This document shows positions 48,071 through 58,801 of a stretch of 64,000 nt of DNA, one piece after another (position 1 is the stretch's first letter; each line of letters opens with the position of its first letter). Source of the DNA: Linnemannia schmuckeri (taxonomy: Eukaryota > Mortierellomycota > Mortierellomycetes > Mortierellales > Mortierellaceae); NCBI GenBank assembly GCA_029449235.1, contig JANATG010000013.1:992001-1056000 (forward strand), in the 5' to 3' direction. The notes under the pieces were generated by a model. The model ran no database searches. It was given only the letters and a program-made list of their open reading frames with translations, and was not told where the DNA came from. Position numbers and translations under genes: made by a program.

Positions 48071-49945
48071 TTACTTGCCCCAAGCAGTCTGGTTGCGGAA
48101 GAGATCGCAGTGGTGGGGGTGCTGAAGGCAGTACTTGGGGACCAAGGGGTGGGCAGCGTGGCCACGGGCGACCATGCGCTCACGGTAGTCCGAGATACGG
48201 GCAGTGAGCTCGGTGGCGCGCTTGTAACCCTCAGCGTTGCGGTTACCGGACCAGAGCAACTCGGCAAGAGCAGCAGCACGGGGCCAGATCTTGCTCTCGA
48301 CAACCGAGGCATCCGACTGCTCGGACCAGAGAGCAACCTCACCACCAATGACGTGCTTGGCCTCCTCGTCGGTCAAGCCCTTGGTGAAGTCGTACGAGTA
48401 GATGCGCTGCCAGGTCTTGTAGGGGGCGCACCAGGAAGCACCCATGCCGAGATAGTTGAGTGTGGTGGCGCTGTAGTCGCTGGGGTTGGCCTCAAAGGCG
48501 TCCTTGATGGCCTCGGGCAGGACTGGGGGCTCGTTGACGTTGTAACGGGGATCGTTGGTGACATAGCCGCCGTTACCGCAGTCCAGGTAGAAGAAATCGG
48601 CCGAGGAGACAACGATGTCGTAACCCTTCTGGGCGAGCTTCTTGATGTTTGCGGTGCCAGAGTTCCAGGACTGCATGATGATGTCCTTGGGGACCTCCTT
48701 GGCGGGCATGTCGTGAGAGAGGATAATATCCTCCCACATCATCAGGCGGCGCTCGGGCTTGTCCATGTAGATGGGGAGAGCCTTGTCGAGGTAGTACTGA
48801 GCAAAGTCGGGGTAGGTAGCACCGGGGCGCTGCTTGAACCAGTCCATGGCTGACTCGGAGTAGTTGAAGCAGTAGGTCATGAGCTCATCGGAACCGACGT
48901 GGAAGATGTTATCCTTGAAGAGGTTGGCGGCCTCGGTGTAGATGTCCTTGATGAGCTTGTAGGTGCCCTCGTACGAGATGTCGAGCTGACCGGGGTTAGG
49001 TTGGACGGCAGAGTGGTGAGTCCAGCCATCATTGTCCCACCAAGAGTCGGCACAGGTGACGGCCTTCTTGTCGACCTGGAGCCACCCTGAGGCAGAGTGA
49101 CCAGGCATGTCAATCTCAGGGATGACACGGACACCACGCTCACGACCGTACTTGATGATGGCGGCAATGTCGCGCTGGGAGTAGATCTCGCGGGGGGAGT
49201 AGGCATCCTTAAGCATCTGAGGGTACTTCTTGATCTCGAGGGGCCACGACTGGGTGTCAGTAATGTGCCAGTGGAAGACGTTGAGCTTGGCCCAGGAGAG
49301 GGCATCGATCTGCTTCATGAGAGCCTTGACGGGGTAGTAGTTACGGGCAGTATCGAGCATGACTCCACGGTGGGTGTACTTGGGGGCATCCTCGATGTGG
49401 ACAGGCTCCTCGATCTGGAGACCGTGCTTGCCGTCGTCGATGATGATTTGGGTGAGGGTGTTGAGGGCATGGAGGGCGCCCCAGGGGGTCTTGGCCTTGA
49501 TAATACCCTGGCCGGCAGCGGTGACATCAAGAGTGTAAGACTCGTCGACGCTCATCTGGAGATCGGCCTTCAAGTCGGAGACCTGAACGGTGAAGGTCTT
49601 GATGCCCTTGTGCTTTCCGCCGTTGTTGTTGGCCTCGAGGATGGGCTCATCGTCATCGTCACCACGCTTGGAGAGGGTTGGGAAGGGAGGGAATTCACCG
49701 GCAGGCTGCTCCCAGGTCTGAGGGATCCAGCGCTCCTCCTTGATGAGGGCAGCAGTGCGGGCGTAAGCCTTGGTGAGGACATCGTGCTTGGGACCAACGA
49801 TCTTGAAGTTGTTGTCGACCTTAATCGGCCCAGTCTTTCCCCAGGTGATGGTGACGGGGGCGGGCAAGGGGTTGACCTTAACGGCCTCAGCGGTGGAGAC
49901 AGCAACGGCGAGGAGACCGAGAGCGGCGGCAATAGAGATTTTCAT
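48071..49945 (-). CDS. Secreted beta-N-acetylhexosaminidase (GH20), 624 aa
   Basis: Releases terminal N-acetylglucosamine from chitin oligomers or glycans outside the cell. Single exon with a strong C-ending codon bias, suggesting high expression. Signal peptide about 1-21 (MKISIAAALGLLAVAVSTAEA). GH20 non-catalytic domain about 22-175, then the catalytic barrel: HRGVMLDTARNYYPV, NVFHWHITDTQSWPLE, RVIPEIDMPGH, the catalytic pair Asp353-Glu354 in HVGSDE, and GGEVALWSEQSD. In the usual HxGGDE motif the second Gly is Ser here. Length is near the fungal norm (about 600). A Gly/Asp-rich loop near 95-115 may be a processing linker, as in other fungal hexosaminidases. Confidence 0.96.
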   Translation of the reverse strand: MKISIAAALGLLAVAVSTAEAVKVNPLPAPVTITWGKTGPIKVDNNFKIVGPKHDVLTKAYARTAALIKEERWIPQTWEQPAGEFPPFPTLSKRGDDDDEPILEANNNGGKHKGIKTFTVQVSDLKADLQMSVDESYTLDVTAAGQGIIKAKTPWGALHALNTLTQIIIDDGKHGLQIEEPVHIEDAPKYTHRGVMLDTARNYYPVKALMKQIDALSWAKLNVFHWHITDTQSWPLEIKKYPQMLKDAYSPREIYSQRDIAAIIKYGRERGVRVIPEIDMPGHSASGWLQVDKKAVTCADSWWDNDGWTHHSAVQPNPGQLDISYEGTYKLIKDIYTEAANLFKDNIFHVGSDELMTYCFNYSESAMDWFKQRPGATYPDFAQYYLDKALPIYMDKPERRLMMWEDIILSHDMPAKEVPKDIIMQSWNSGTANIKKLAQKGYDIVVSSADFFYLDCGNGGYVTNDPRYNVNEPPVLPEAIKDAFEANPSDYSATTLNYLGMGASWCAPYKTWQRIYSYDFTKGLTDEEAKHVIGGEVALWSEQSDASVVESKIWPRAAALAELLWSGNRNAEGYKRATELTARISDYRERMVARGHAAHPLVPKYCLQHPHHCDLFRNQTAWGK

Positions 49946-50118
49946 AATGAATTAATAAGTAGAAATATGTAAGTGAATGGGAGTGAGGATAGAATAAAGG
50001 AGAGGAGTGAGAGTGGAAAGTGGATGAGGATAAGAATGGATGAGAGAGGAATGGTATGAGGGAGATATGAATGGTTGGTTGAGGACAAGGAGAAAAAAAA
50101 TGTGGGGAGCGAGGCTTG

Positions 50119-50126
50119 CTTTTATA
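50119..50126 (-). promoter_or_regulatory. TATA box of the GH20 gene
   Basis: The minus strand reads TATAAAAG, 174 bp before the ATG at 49945, followed by a pyrimidine-rich leader. Confidence 0.7.
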
Positions 50127-50788
50127 TCTCTTGGAATGAATGGAGATCGTTGAGGTGATTTTTTCTTCATTGTTTTTCTTTTTGCTGGTTCGTCTTTCCT
50201 TAGTCTATGTGAGAAGAGGGACTAAAAGAGTATAAAGTTCACTAATGCATGTAAAGAAGACAAGAGGCCCAACTGATATGCACTTATAGGTTCATGGCCT
50301 ATGATCCCTGTCATTCACATAAACATACAGAGAGTGCAAGGGCTAACAACTCTATTCAATTGAATTCAATTCAACTCAAAAAAGACCGCTTCAAATACAG
50401 GACCACGACAGGGTCAATTTGAATCCGAGGCCTGTCTACCTCGTAGGAGAGGCATCATAAGGTGTGTATTTCTATGTCTGTGTTTTGTGTATGGAGGACT
50501 GGGGATAATAACAAGGGCTTTCTTTGTTTATTCACTCGGCAGACACAATTGGTATTATGGGTAGATATTCAAGGCGAACGTCACTCTTCCTTTTCGTCTC
50601 ATTGTTCCTCGCTCTTCGCTCAATCTTGGCCTTGTTGTCTCCTCTCTCCCTCTTTTTCTCGCCAACATACTCTTTTCTTGCTTGCTGCTCGGTACTGGAA
50701 TATTAGTGAATAGGACCATCAATGAGGGATGATCGAAAGTGAGTAAAAAATACAACTCAATGGAATGAGAATGTGCTTTCGTTTATTA

Positions 50789-50816
50789 CCCCCCCCCCCC
50801 CCCCCCTTTTTTTTTT
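50789..50816. repeat. Poly-C tract running directly into poly-T
   Basis: About 18 C followed at once by about 10 T on the plus strand, so the minus strand is one long purine run of A then G. A second C run, of 15, is at 14046-14060. Confidence 0.85.
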
Positions 50817-53800
50817 CCCTTGTTCGCCAGGCAATCCGATGGCATCTTTTTTTTTTTTTTATTTTTATACTCTGCCGCCCTCTTTTTTTTTTCTCATGAC
50901 TCCTGCGCCTTCGTCCTTCCCCTATTTTTGCAATTCTTACTATCTTTTCTCTTCACGACAGCCAAGAACAAACCAACCAAAACCAACCAAAACCAACCAA
51001 CCTGCAAAAAGAAAGAGGACGATATCTCTATGTGGAAGAAGAACGAATAAATAAAGTTTTTGTCCACGGAAACACACTGGCTGAGATTAGATCAGTTTGT
51101 TGATCCTGATTGGCCGGATTTCACATGCTGGACACCTTGTTTTTCTCTTGTCTCTTTCTCTCTCTCCCCTACTCCTTCCTCTTCTACTTCCTTTTCGTCC
51201 TGGGTCCGATTATCTCATACTCCCTTTACACACACTCTTGTGATGCAGCCTTTGTATGAATCAACCTTTTATTGCATGGACTTTGTGTCGTTTATTTGTT
51301 TGTTCTCTTGGACTTTGCTCTTCAACAGACGAGAATGACTTTTGTCTTCATTATACTGCAGTCAACAAATGACCCAGGAACAGCGAAAGAATAACAGGTG
51401 CCCATCGCTCATCAGTGTTCATGATCAATGATCAGATTGTCCCTAGCAGACAATCTAGGCTGATCATTCGACAAAAGTGCAGGATAAGGCAAGGTAAGGA
51501 GGAAAGAGAATCCAGAGGTTTGGAAGAAGGAAGAAGATAGGGAAGGGAAAAGGAAACGACACAAGAAACCGAGTCGCCCTGTCTTCACACACCCAAAACC
51601 AAACAGGTCCATGGAATACAAAAAGAAACTCACGCTCTTCGTCACAAAGAAAACTGAGGTTGAAACAAAAAGGGTAACCGTTTTTAATAGAACCTGAAAC
51701 AGGCCTCTGTTGGATTGAGCGCTTCCCCACTTGTATATACTCTTTTCTCGGGTTCCTACCTGGCTGCTTCTTTTGCTTCCTTTCGTTCCTGTCTTGGGAA
51801 TAGAAGAAAAAAAAGTGAAGATATCATTCCAAAAAAAGAGCAATTGCACATATCCCTCTCGGTGGCCCTTGTTTGGGATCCAGTCATTCACTCTCTCTTT
51901 TTTCTCTAATCCAGCTCACACTTCAACTCGCATTCACAATTTCGCTCAGCTTAACTCAGATGTTTTCCCTTCTCCTTTTCTTTGCTGAAGCGTATCTTTG
52001 CTCAATTGAGGGTCATTCTGATTTGTCTAGAAAAAAAAGAGCAAAAAAAAAACCGCTTGGTAACGGATCTGTCCTGCCCTGCAGGGTCGAAGTGGAGTGG
52101 AACGATAGAGAGCAAAAAATTTCGAAGGGAATAGGGAACAGGGAACACTAGAGGGAGAGGCACCATCAATCGTCATTGTTTGTTTGTTTGTTTACACTTT
52201 GATCGTCCGGATGCATTTTTCAAGCTAAAGAGATCAGTGCCGAGGCGATAATGCACTCCATGCCAGGCAAAGGTACTTATCTAGAAATAAAATAAGGCCA
52301 ACAGAAAAAAAAAATCAAGCGCCAAGTGAGCGTGAGAAGGGAACAAAGGATTGAGAAGGAGAAGAGAAATGGGGAAGGGGATTGGAAATGTGGGTCGCGC
52401 ACGCCTTTTCAGCGCAGCAAACATGCCAGACGCCACCAGTTGTCTATCATCCAGGATGGAGTCTCGATAAACAGGCGAGGATATGTTATCAACAAATCTT
52501 TTTTTAATCGTTTTCCGTGTATGTGCGTGTGTTCGTATTTTCTCCACAGCGTTTTCGAATTTCGACAAAGAGAAAAGAGAATGGATAATGGCGAAGAGAG
52601 TTATGAGCTGGAAGGAATAAAAAAAGAATCACTGAGTCCATCACCAGTTAAGGAGGACATCAACGGTCGCCAGGATGCAAACGTTTGAACATTGAGTGCA
52701 TACGAGGAAGTCTATCGTGTTTATCGAGATACGTCAATGGGAGTCTCTTTTGCGTTTTGCCCCATAAACCTTGGCTGTGGATGTGGATATGAGTGGGTAT
52801 GGGCGTGGACTTTTTTTTCTCCTTTTCCTTGACTCTTCGTTCATCTCTTCCGCGACGGACGGTTAGAACTGAACCCTCTTCCTCCTCTCCCTCTTCCTAG
52901 TCTCAAGACGAGGGTCTTGCGAGAGAGATGGTGGTTGTTGTGCAACGTGAGATATCGTATCAAAACCAATGTGGGAAGAAAAAGGGAGAGAGTTTGGGAC
53001 TGGATGGTCATGATGCTGTAGTAGTTCAGAGTTTGTTTCCTTCCCTTTTGAGGGAGAGGGGGGGAGGGGGTCAAAGAAACGTACAAAGAATGTTCCACGT
53101 TTCTTTTCTGTTGTTTCTTCTTGTTGTCTACTCTACGCCCTACTCCTTTTCTTCTTCGATTGCGTTGCGTTTGACTTGGTAATGACGAAGACCTATTTGT
53201 AACACGTCTTCTTCTCTTTCTCCGGGATGAAAATGTAAAGTGGCTGACCATAATCGGTTTCGACTCTTTTGGAATAAAAAATGAGAGAGAGAGAGAGAGA
53301 GAGAGGAAAAAGAAGGTTAGGATAAAGTAAGTCAACATGTGTTGAGTTCAGTCTTGCAGGTAAGATGGTTCGGACCTAGGCACCCATTAGGCTGATTGAG
53401 TTGATCTTTTTCATCGCCAGCCAGCCAGTCAGCCGAGGAAGGAGGAGAGAGAAAGGAGAAGAAGGGAAGAGTGGGAGAGGAACCATTGATGAAAGTCAAA
53501 GTCGGTGCCTGAATTTTGAGGTGGAAATGAGTAGTGAGGAGTGAGGCAATTCATAAGACTCACCAGTTGTCTTACGTTCCCCGTGGGAGTGGAAAGAGGA
53601 GTTCAAACTCCTCTGGAGACTGAGGTAAAAAGGAGTGAAGGGGAGGAAAGGAAGGACCCTTACCAACCAAGCCAAGGAAGAGAGTGAGTCTCCGAGAAAG
53701 AGTAGGAGGGGGACTGAGAAATAGACTTGCAGACAAACGTGATGTACGAAAGGGCCGCACTCAGCCAAGGGCCATCATCATTCGGTCCGAGTCCTCTTTC

Positions 53801-54047
53801 CTTTAATTTGCGTATAGCAGGAAATTCCTAGGGAATGAATGAAAAAACGAACCCACCGAAATTGCCTTTTACAGCAATCAGTCACGTGTGGCTAGAAGGC
53901 AGCGCCCAACGACGCCTTCACTAAACGCGCTTTTTTCCCCTTTCGTGTTCTGCATCTCGCTCTTCTTCTTCTCCTTCCTTCATTCCACTTTATTCATTCC
54001 AACTCCTTACTCATTCCGACACTTCAAGCTTCACACCTTTCTCTTTC

Positions 54048-54987
54048 ATGGTCATAACAACAGTCGCTGCCAGAGTCTGCGCCCCCAGACACTTAGCGCT
54101 TGCTCTCACTTCTTCCAGTCGTAGCACTTTTACTACAAGAACAGCGACACGCTCCAACTGCAGTCCCTGCTCCCTTCTTTTGTTCAAGTCACCCAGTTTG
54201 ACCCCCACCGCTACCACTGCTGCCATGCCCCCATGTCGATTCATCAGTACTAGCAGGAGCAGTAATATTGCCGGCACTATTGATACCATCATGCTCACTG
54301 GCGCTGATGCAATCGAGACAAGTTTCTTCTCCAACCTCAATCGCTCTCACCACCTCGTCGAGCGCAAGAGCATGGACTGGAATTCATACTTCGCACTTCG
54401 TGGGACCCGACGGCTCTATGAACGTGTCTTCATGGTTCCCTCGACTTTTTTGGGCCTCTTGGGAGGCGGTTATTATTTTGCTCATCAGGACTTTGACCCG
54501 ACAATATCGATCTTTGGAATGGACCAAGTGATTGTATATGGGTTGGGGACGATTGTTGCGGGGTTGGCGGGGTTGGCGTTGGGCCCTGTTGCCGGGAATG
54601 TGATTTTCCGATCTGTCCATGGTAACGCACGACCTCTCCTCGACAAGGTAAATTACGATAATGAATGGGTGCTTGGTTTTACTTTCGCATGTGGTTGAAC
54701 CTTTTTAGTGCCTTTTCTTTCTATTCAATGGAGATGATACCTGGCTCATATGGGCTACTTTTGGCTGGGTTGTGCACTCATCAAATGTGCGGTATCTTGT
54801 TTATTTGGTCTAGATGGATAGAGAGTTCTTCAAACGAATCGTCTTGAACCGCGCCAACCCTACCGGCAACCCACTAGCTCACCCTATCCCAGACTTTTAC
54901 GGCGAAAAAATCAAGTCTGTGCACGATTACAGGGCTTGGCTTCGAAAACAGCGCGAGTACCGCCGCAAGACCATGTACTATGTTTAA
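54048..54987 (+). CDS. PAM17: Presequence translocase motor subunit Pam17, 257 aa
   Basis: Inner-membrane component of the TIM23 import motor. Exons 54048-54647 and 54814-54987 (774 nt), GT-AG, phase 0. The N-terminal stretch of about 100 residues is rich in Arg, Ser and Thr and almost free of acidic residues, a mitochondrial presequence. The Pam17 domain starts near DWNSYFALRGTRRLYER, has two membrane segments (about 127-144 and 160-185) flanking QDFDPTISIFGMDQVIV, and ends in exon 2 with FFKRIVLNRANPTGN, IPDFYGEKIKSVHDYR-WLRKQREYRRK. The order and motifs match fungal Pam17. The presequence region is longer than in yeast, so the exact start among upstream Met codons is a little uncertain. 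Confidence 0.93.
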
Positions 54988-55223
54988 GACATGAACCTGC
55001 ATACTCGCACGAGCCAACACAGACCCAGATATACGACATACCGCACCCACAAACCTAAATACTCGCCATACAAAAACTCCACTCCACTTTGATTTTCTCC
55101 TTCCTCCCCCCATGATAACGACAAAAAAAAAGCCTTACGAATAAAACAAAAAAACGGACGTTTTATTGGTGCCACAAACAATAACAAGGAAGAAAAAAAA
55201 GTAAGAGTGCAAAGAAAAGCTGT

Positions 55224-57209
55224 TCACCCGTAGTAGTCGCAAGAATGTCGGATGTACTCCAAATCCGGTCGATGGATCGAAATCCAATCATCCACCTCAT
55301 TTTCATTAAACGCCCACAACTCGATATGCGTCGTCACAGGGAACATGGTCAGCATGACCTTGAATTCTGGTAGAGTCACATACCGCTGGGGACACTGAAG
55401 GCTGAAATAGGTCATCTTGGACCATACCATCGCATCGTTCCTCCCAGCCCCTCGTGCCATATCTTCCGAGGAGGGCGAGGTGTCCATGACCATGTCCGCG
55501 ATCACCCATTTTCCACCGAGGCTCAGGTATTTCAGTTCTGGAAGCTGGCGGATATGATGTCTTGCGGCGACAGCAAATTCCAGCACACGATTGCCCATGT
55601 CGAGGTTGAACAATGAGAGAGTGGAAAGAGTATTGCGACAGGCCCAAGGAGCCGAGTTTTGGAAGAGGGTGCCCGAGATGGTGCTGTGTTCCAAGGCCAG
55701 TATGCGCAAGTTGGGGCAGCCGTAGAGGAGGGCTTGGGTGCCAATGTAGGAGAGGTTTGAGGCTCGGTGGATGGTGAGGCCTGTTAGTTGATGGGACATA
55801 ACGGGAGATTGGCTGATGGTCTTTGCAATCTTGTCGGTGATGCTGTGGACACTGCTGTAGCCAAAGTTCAAGGACAGACCACCACTCGCTTTCGTTGTTG
55901 TCGTCGTTGTGGGGACAGTAGCTTCGTCAGGAGGAGCTAAGGTTAACTTGAGGGAGGAGGACGACGAGATTCGTCCATACGCGTTACCTTCAAAGAACCA
56001 AGCCCACTGTTTCTCTGTTATGTCTGATGCAACACCTTTATCAACCTTCAAACCAAAGCTGTCACACTGACGAAAATATCGGATAGCAGGGAGGTAGTCC
56101 TGTCCGTCCAGGTAAGAGATCTTGAGAGTCGAGAGTGAAGGGAGACGTCTCAAGAGCTTGGCCAGGGCAGATGGAGAATCAAACTCACACATGTCGAGTG
56201 ACTCCAGCGGGATGGCATAGGGTCGTCCTCGTCGACGAGAATGGGCCCAAGATGGCGACGTAGTCTCAGGCTCTGCTGCAGCAGGTCGCTTGATATACTC
56301 CTCCGGCGGTGGTGCAATCACAGCATCGACAACAGCGTCCGGAATATCGTCGTAGATGTCGCCCTGACCCAACATAAAGTGCTTGAGCCTGGGGAGGGAC
56401 CTGAGAAAGAGCAGCAGGAGTGACAGTCGCAAGCGGGGTTCTTTATGACGAAGATAACGCTCCTTTTTACGTTTTTCCCCGCACAGCCGGACCGTTTTCA
56501 GACTCTGCAGCCGCCCGTTCCTTGCGGCAAGTCCCAACCAGTGCATGATATATTCGGAGGACATATGATCAAGAGTGAGCACCAAGGTCATCAGGTAGTC
56601 AGAAAAAATCGCCAGCCTGGGTCCGTCGCGGAAGAATCGATTCTTTCCTGTCTTCTTCTTCCTGCCGGCTGTGCGAAGGGTTCGAGTCGACAATAACGAC
56701 ATAGATCCTGTTGGTTGATGCTCGTTTCCGTCATCCGCATCCGCACCCGCATCCCCCTCACCGGCGATTATAGCAGCAGCGTCCTTCACTTCGCTTCCTC
56801 CTTCTCCTCCTCCTCCAGTCGTCCACAAGGCTCGCAAGAACCGATCCGTAAAAATATTCTGATAAATCTTCAAGGTCGCTACATTAACACAGGTCCTAAG
56901 AACATCCTCGCAGTGTTGAGCACCGGCACGCTTTTCGTCCTCGGCATCACTACTGCCATCCCAGCCATCCAGCTCAACATTGTCGATGTACTGTCCAACC
57001 CGACGAAGGACTTCTACCGGGATCCTTGGGCGCTTACGTCTTTCCCACTCGTATTGGTTCCAGAGGGACTCGGCCCAGAGGTCTCGCCAGGCTTTAGAGA
57101 CTTGGCAGCAGCGGGCTAGATCCTCCGTGGAGAGGTAGTCAGCGATTTCCCAAACTGTATCTGGGTTGAGCCGTGGTGGTGGAGTGGGCATTGTGATAGG
57201 GTTCTCCAT
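55224..57209 (-). CDS. F-box/LRR-type protein, 661 aa
   Basis: Likely substrate adaptor of an SCF ubiquitin ligase. Single exon. An F-box lies near residues 12-55: LNPDTVWEIADYLSTEDLARCCQVSKAWRDL. Irregular leucine-rich repeats follow (RLKHFMLGQGDIY, LESLDMCEFDSPSALAKLLRRLPSLSTLKISYL, GLTIHRASNLSYIG, NLRILALEHSTISG, TLSLFNLDMGN, ELKYLSLGGKWV). Gly/Asp-rich and basic insertions occur near 140-185. The start could be Met1 or Met7. F-box/LRR proteins of this kind are numerous in Mortierella-type genomes and their substrates cannot be read from sequence. Convergent with PAM17. Confidence 0.85.
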   Translation of the reverse strand: MENPITMPTPPPRLNPDTVWEIADYLSTEDLARCCQVSKAWRDLWAESLWNQYEWERRKRPRIPVEVLRRVGQYIDNVELDGWDGSSDAEDEKRAGAQHCEDVLRTCVNVATLKIYQNIFTDRFLRALWTTGGGGEGGSEVKDAAAIIAGEGDAGADADDGNEHQPTGSMSLLSTRTLRTAGRKKKTGKNRFFRDGPRLAIFSDYLMTLVLTLDHMSSEYIMHWLGLAARNGRLQSLKTVRLCGEKRKKERYLRHKEPRLRLSLLLLFLRSLPRLKHFMLGQGDIYDDIPDAVVDAVIAPPPEEYIKRPAAAEPETTSPSWAHSRRRGRPYAIPLESLDMCEFDSPSALAKLLRRLPSLSTLKISYLDGQDYLPAIRYFRQCDSFGLKVDKGVASDITEKQWAWFFEGNAYGRISSSSSLKLTLAPPDEATVPTTTTTTKASGGLSLNFGYSSVHSITDKIAKTISQSPVMSHQLTGLTIHRASNLSYIGTQALLYGCPNLRILALEHSTISGTLFQNSAPWACRNTLSTLSLFNLDMGNRVLEFAVAARHHIRQLPELKYLSLGGKWVIADMVMDTSPSSEDMARGAGRNDAMVWSKMTYFSLQCPQRYVTLPEFKVMLTMFPVTTHIELWAFNENEVDDWISIHRPDLEYIRHSCDYYG

Positions 57210-57432
57210 TGAAAAAGGATGAAGTGATGAGAATAAGAGAGAGAGAGAGCGGGGGTAAGGGGTGATTATGAAATTTTTGAGAAAATGAGAGCCTTATTTA
57301 TTGTTTTGAAGATTGTGTACAAAGCAGACGGCGCGGCAGTGCTTATTCACTCATGCGGATGACTATCTCACTCTCCCATTATCCCATTCAACTCTATCTT
57401 CGTGCCGCAGTGATCCTGGGTTGAATGAGTCT

Positions 57433-58571
57433 TCATGAGTCGATGAAATAGTCCAGTCCAGGCGGAAACAGGCTCTCTTCATCCTCCTGTACCGTGGACG
57501 CCGTCGCTGTCGTCGCCGCCACTTCCTTGTCAGTCACGCTCGTAGGTTCGACTGCTGTAGTGAATGGTAGGATGGACGAGAGTGATGGTAGTCCTGAATC
57601 CAGCGAGCGCACAACAATATACAACGTCTGCGGGTGCAACTTCATCGCCTCATACGAGACCTGCAACGTCGGTTTCTGGTCAGTCTGGGATGGCGGTTCG
57701 TCTGCCGTTGCTTTGGCGCGTTTCCCTTTCCCTCTACCCTGTGTTTCTGTTCCAAGGTTTTTCCGTTTGCTTGCAGTACTATCGACACTACCGCCACCAC
57801 GGCGCTGACTTGCGCTTGCATCCAGGTAATCACCGTCATCCTCAGCATCCTCCTGATACTGATCATCATCTCCTTGCTCAAAGTCACTCACGCGCAAGTT
57901 ATCACTCTCGTCCTCCTCTCGAATTATAACCGGAGCACCCTCGTCCGCAGGCGCCTCACCCTCCAGCGAGGCAAGGCCCATACTCGTTCGCCGACCAGAG
58001 GTCCTTTGACTCGCACTTAGCCCTTCTTCTTCTGTCTTGATCTTCATAAAGCCCAAGTTCTTGTTAGCCACCAAGACAGCACCTCCGCGTTCCGACGGCG
58101 TGTGTATCCTAAACCCGAACCTGACTCCAAACTGTGGCCTCCCTGCTGCGGTCCTCTTTTTCGCTCGTTTGGTGGTGTTTGACTCCTCTGATAGTTGCTG
58201 TTGCTCTCCTCCAAGGACGAATCCAGCATCTTCCAATCCGTCCTCTGAGCTGGTGGACGAGCTGTTGGTGGCAATAGGGTTGATGGTGCGTTTGATGATG
58301 TGACCTTGGTTAAAGAGCTCAATCCTGCCCAGTAGTATCGGTTTCAGCATTGTGAGGATTTCCTATTTGTGAAAAAGAAGGAGTGTTGAGGGCGAGTACA
58401 GGTTATTTCTCTATTGCACTTGAAGTGTAGTTAATGAACAAGAGGAGTGACGAGTACCTGGAATGAGTAGTCGTTAAACCAAGCGAGGTCATCCTTTGAG
58501 AGAAGGAGGTTAAGCGGTAGAACACTATGTTTGCTGATGCGTAGGTATCGAAAATTGTTGGTCGTGTACAT
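57433..58571 (-). CDS. Acidic, probably nuclear protein of unknown function, 347 aa
   Basis: Exons 58571-58458 and 58362-57433 (1044 nt), GT-AG, phase 0. The first 75 residues look ordered: FRYLRISKHSVLPLNLLL, DLAWFNDYSF, ILTMLKPILLGRIELFNQG. A second ordered patch is GRPQFGVRFGFRIHTPSERGG-type sequence (residues about 105-125), and a third is QVSYEAMKLHPQTLYIVV near 280-300. Between these are acidic and basic disordered runs, including GKGKRAK, a likely nuclear localisation signal. I do not recognise the family. The small gap of 230 bp to the divergent ZC3H3/Red5-like gene suggests co-regulation and perhaps a nuclear role. Confidence 0.72.
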
Positions 58572-58801
58572 GGTCAAGCGAAGTGGAGGTGAAAGGAGAG
58601 TGGAGACAAAACGAATGCAGCTTGGGTTTGGACACGCCTTTTTGGACAACTGGCGCCACCAAAACTTCCAAGACTAACCGACTGATATGTTCTGTGACGT
58701 CAATGGGAAGTTTCTTGTCTTCAAGAACCCTCTTTTTGCATTTCCACTCTCTACTCCCCTCTACTCTCTCCCTTATACAAAAACGCATACATAATACACA
58801 C
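58572..58801. promoter_or_regulatory. Bidirectional promoter, 230 bp
   Basis: Start codons of the acidic nuclear protein (minus) and the CCCH protein (plus) lie 230 bp apart, back to back. No TATA box was identified. A CT-rich leader precedes each ATG. Confidence 0.5.

Larger units (their letters stand above)
49946..54047. other. Gene-poor region of about 4.1 kb
   Basis: The GH20 promoter is at the left and the PAM17 promoter at the right. Between them are a C18-T10 tract (50789-50816), an AACCA repeat (about 50968-51003), a GA repeat (53283-53305) and pyrimidine-rich patches. A 35-codon ORF at 52581-52688 has a permease-N-terminus-like composition but no continuation. No supported gene. Confidence 0.5.

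Noticed and set aside
48038..49972. Long antisense ORFs (271 and 291 codons) over GH20
   Set aside because: Shadow frames of a highly biased gene, Val/Leu/Gly/Asp-rich with no motif.
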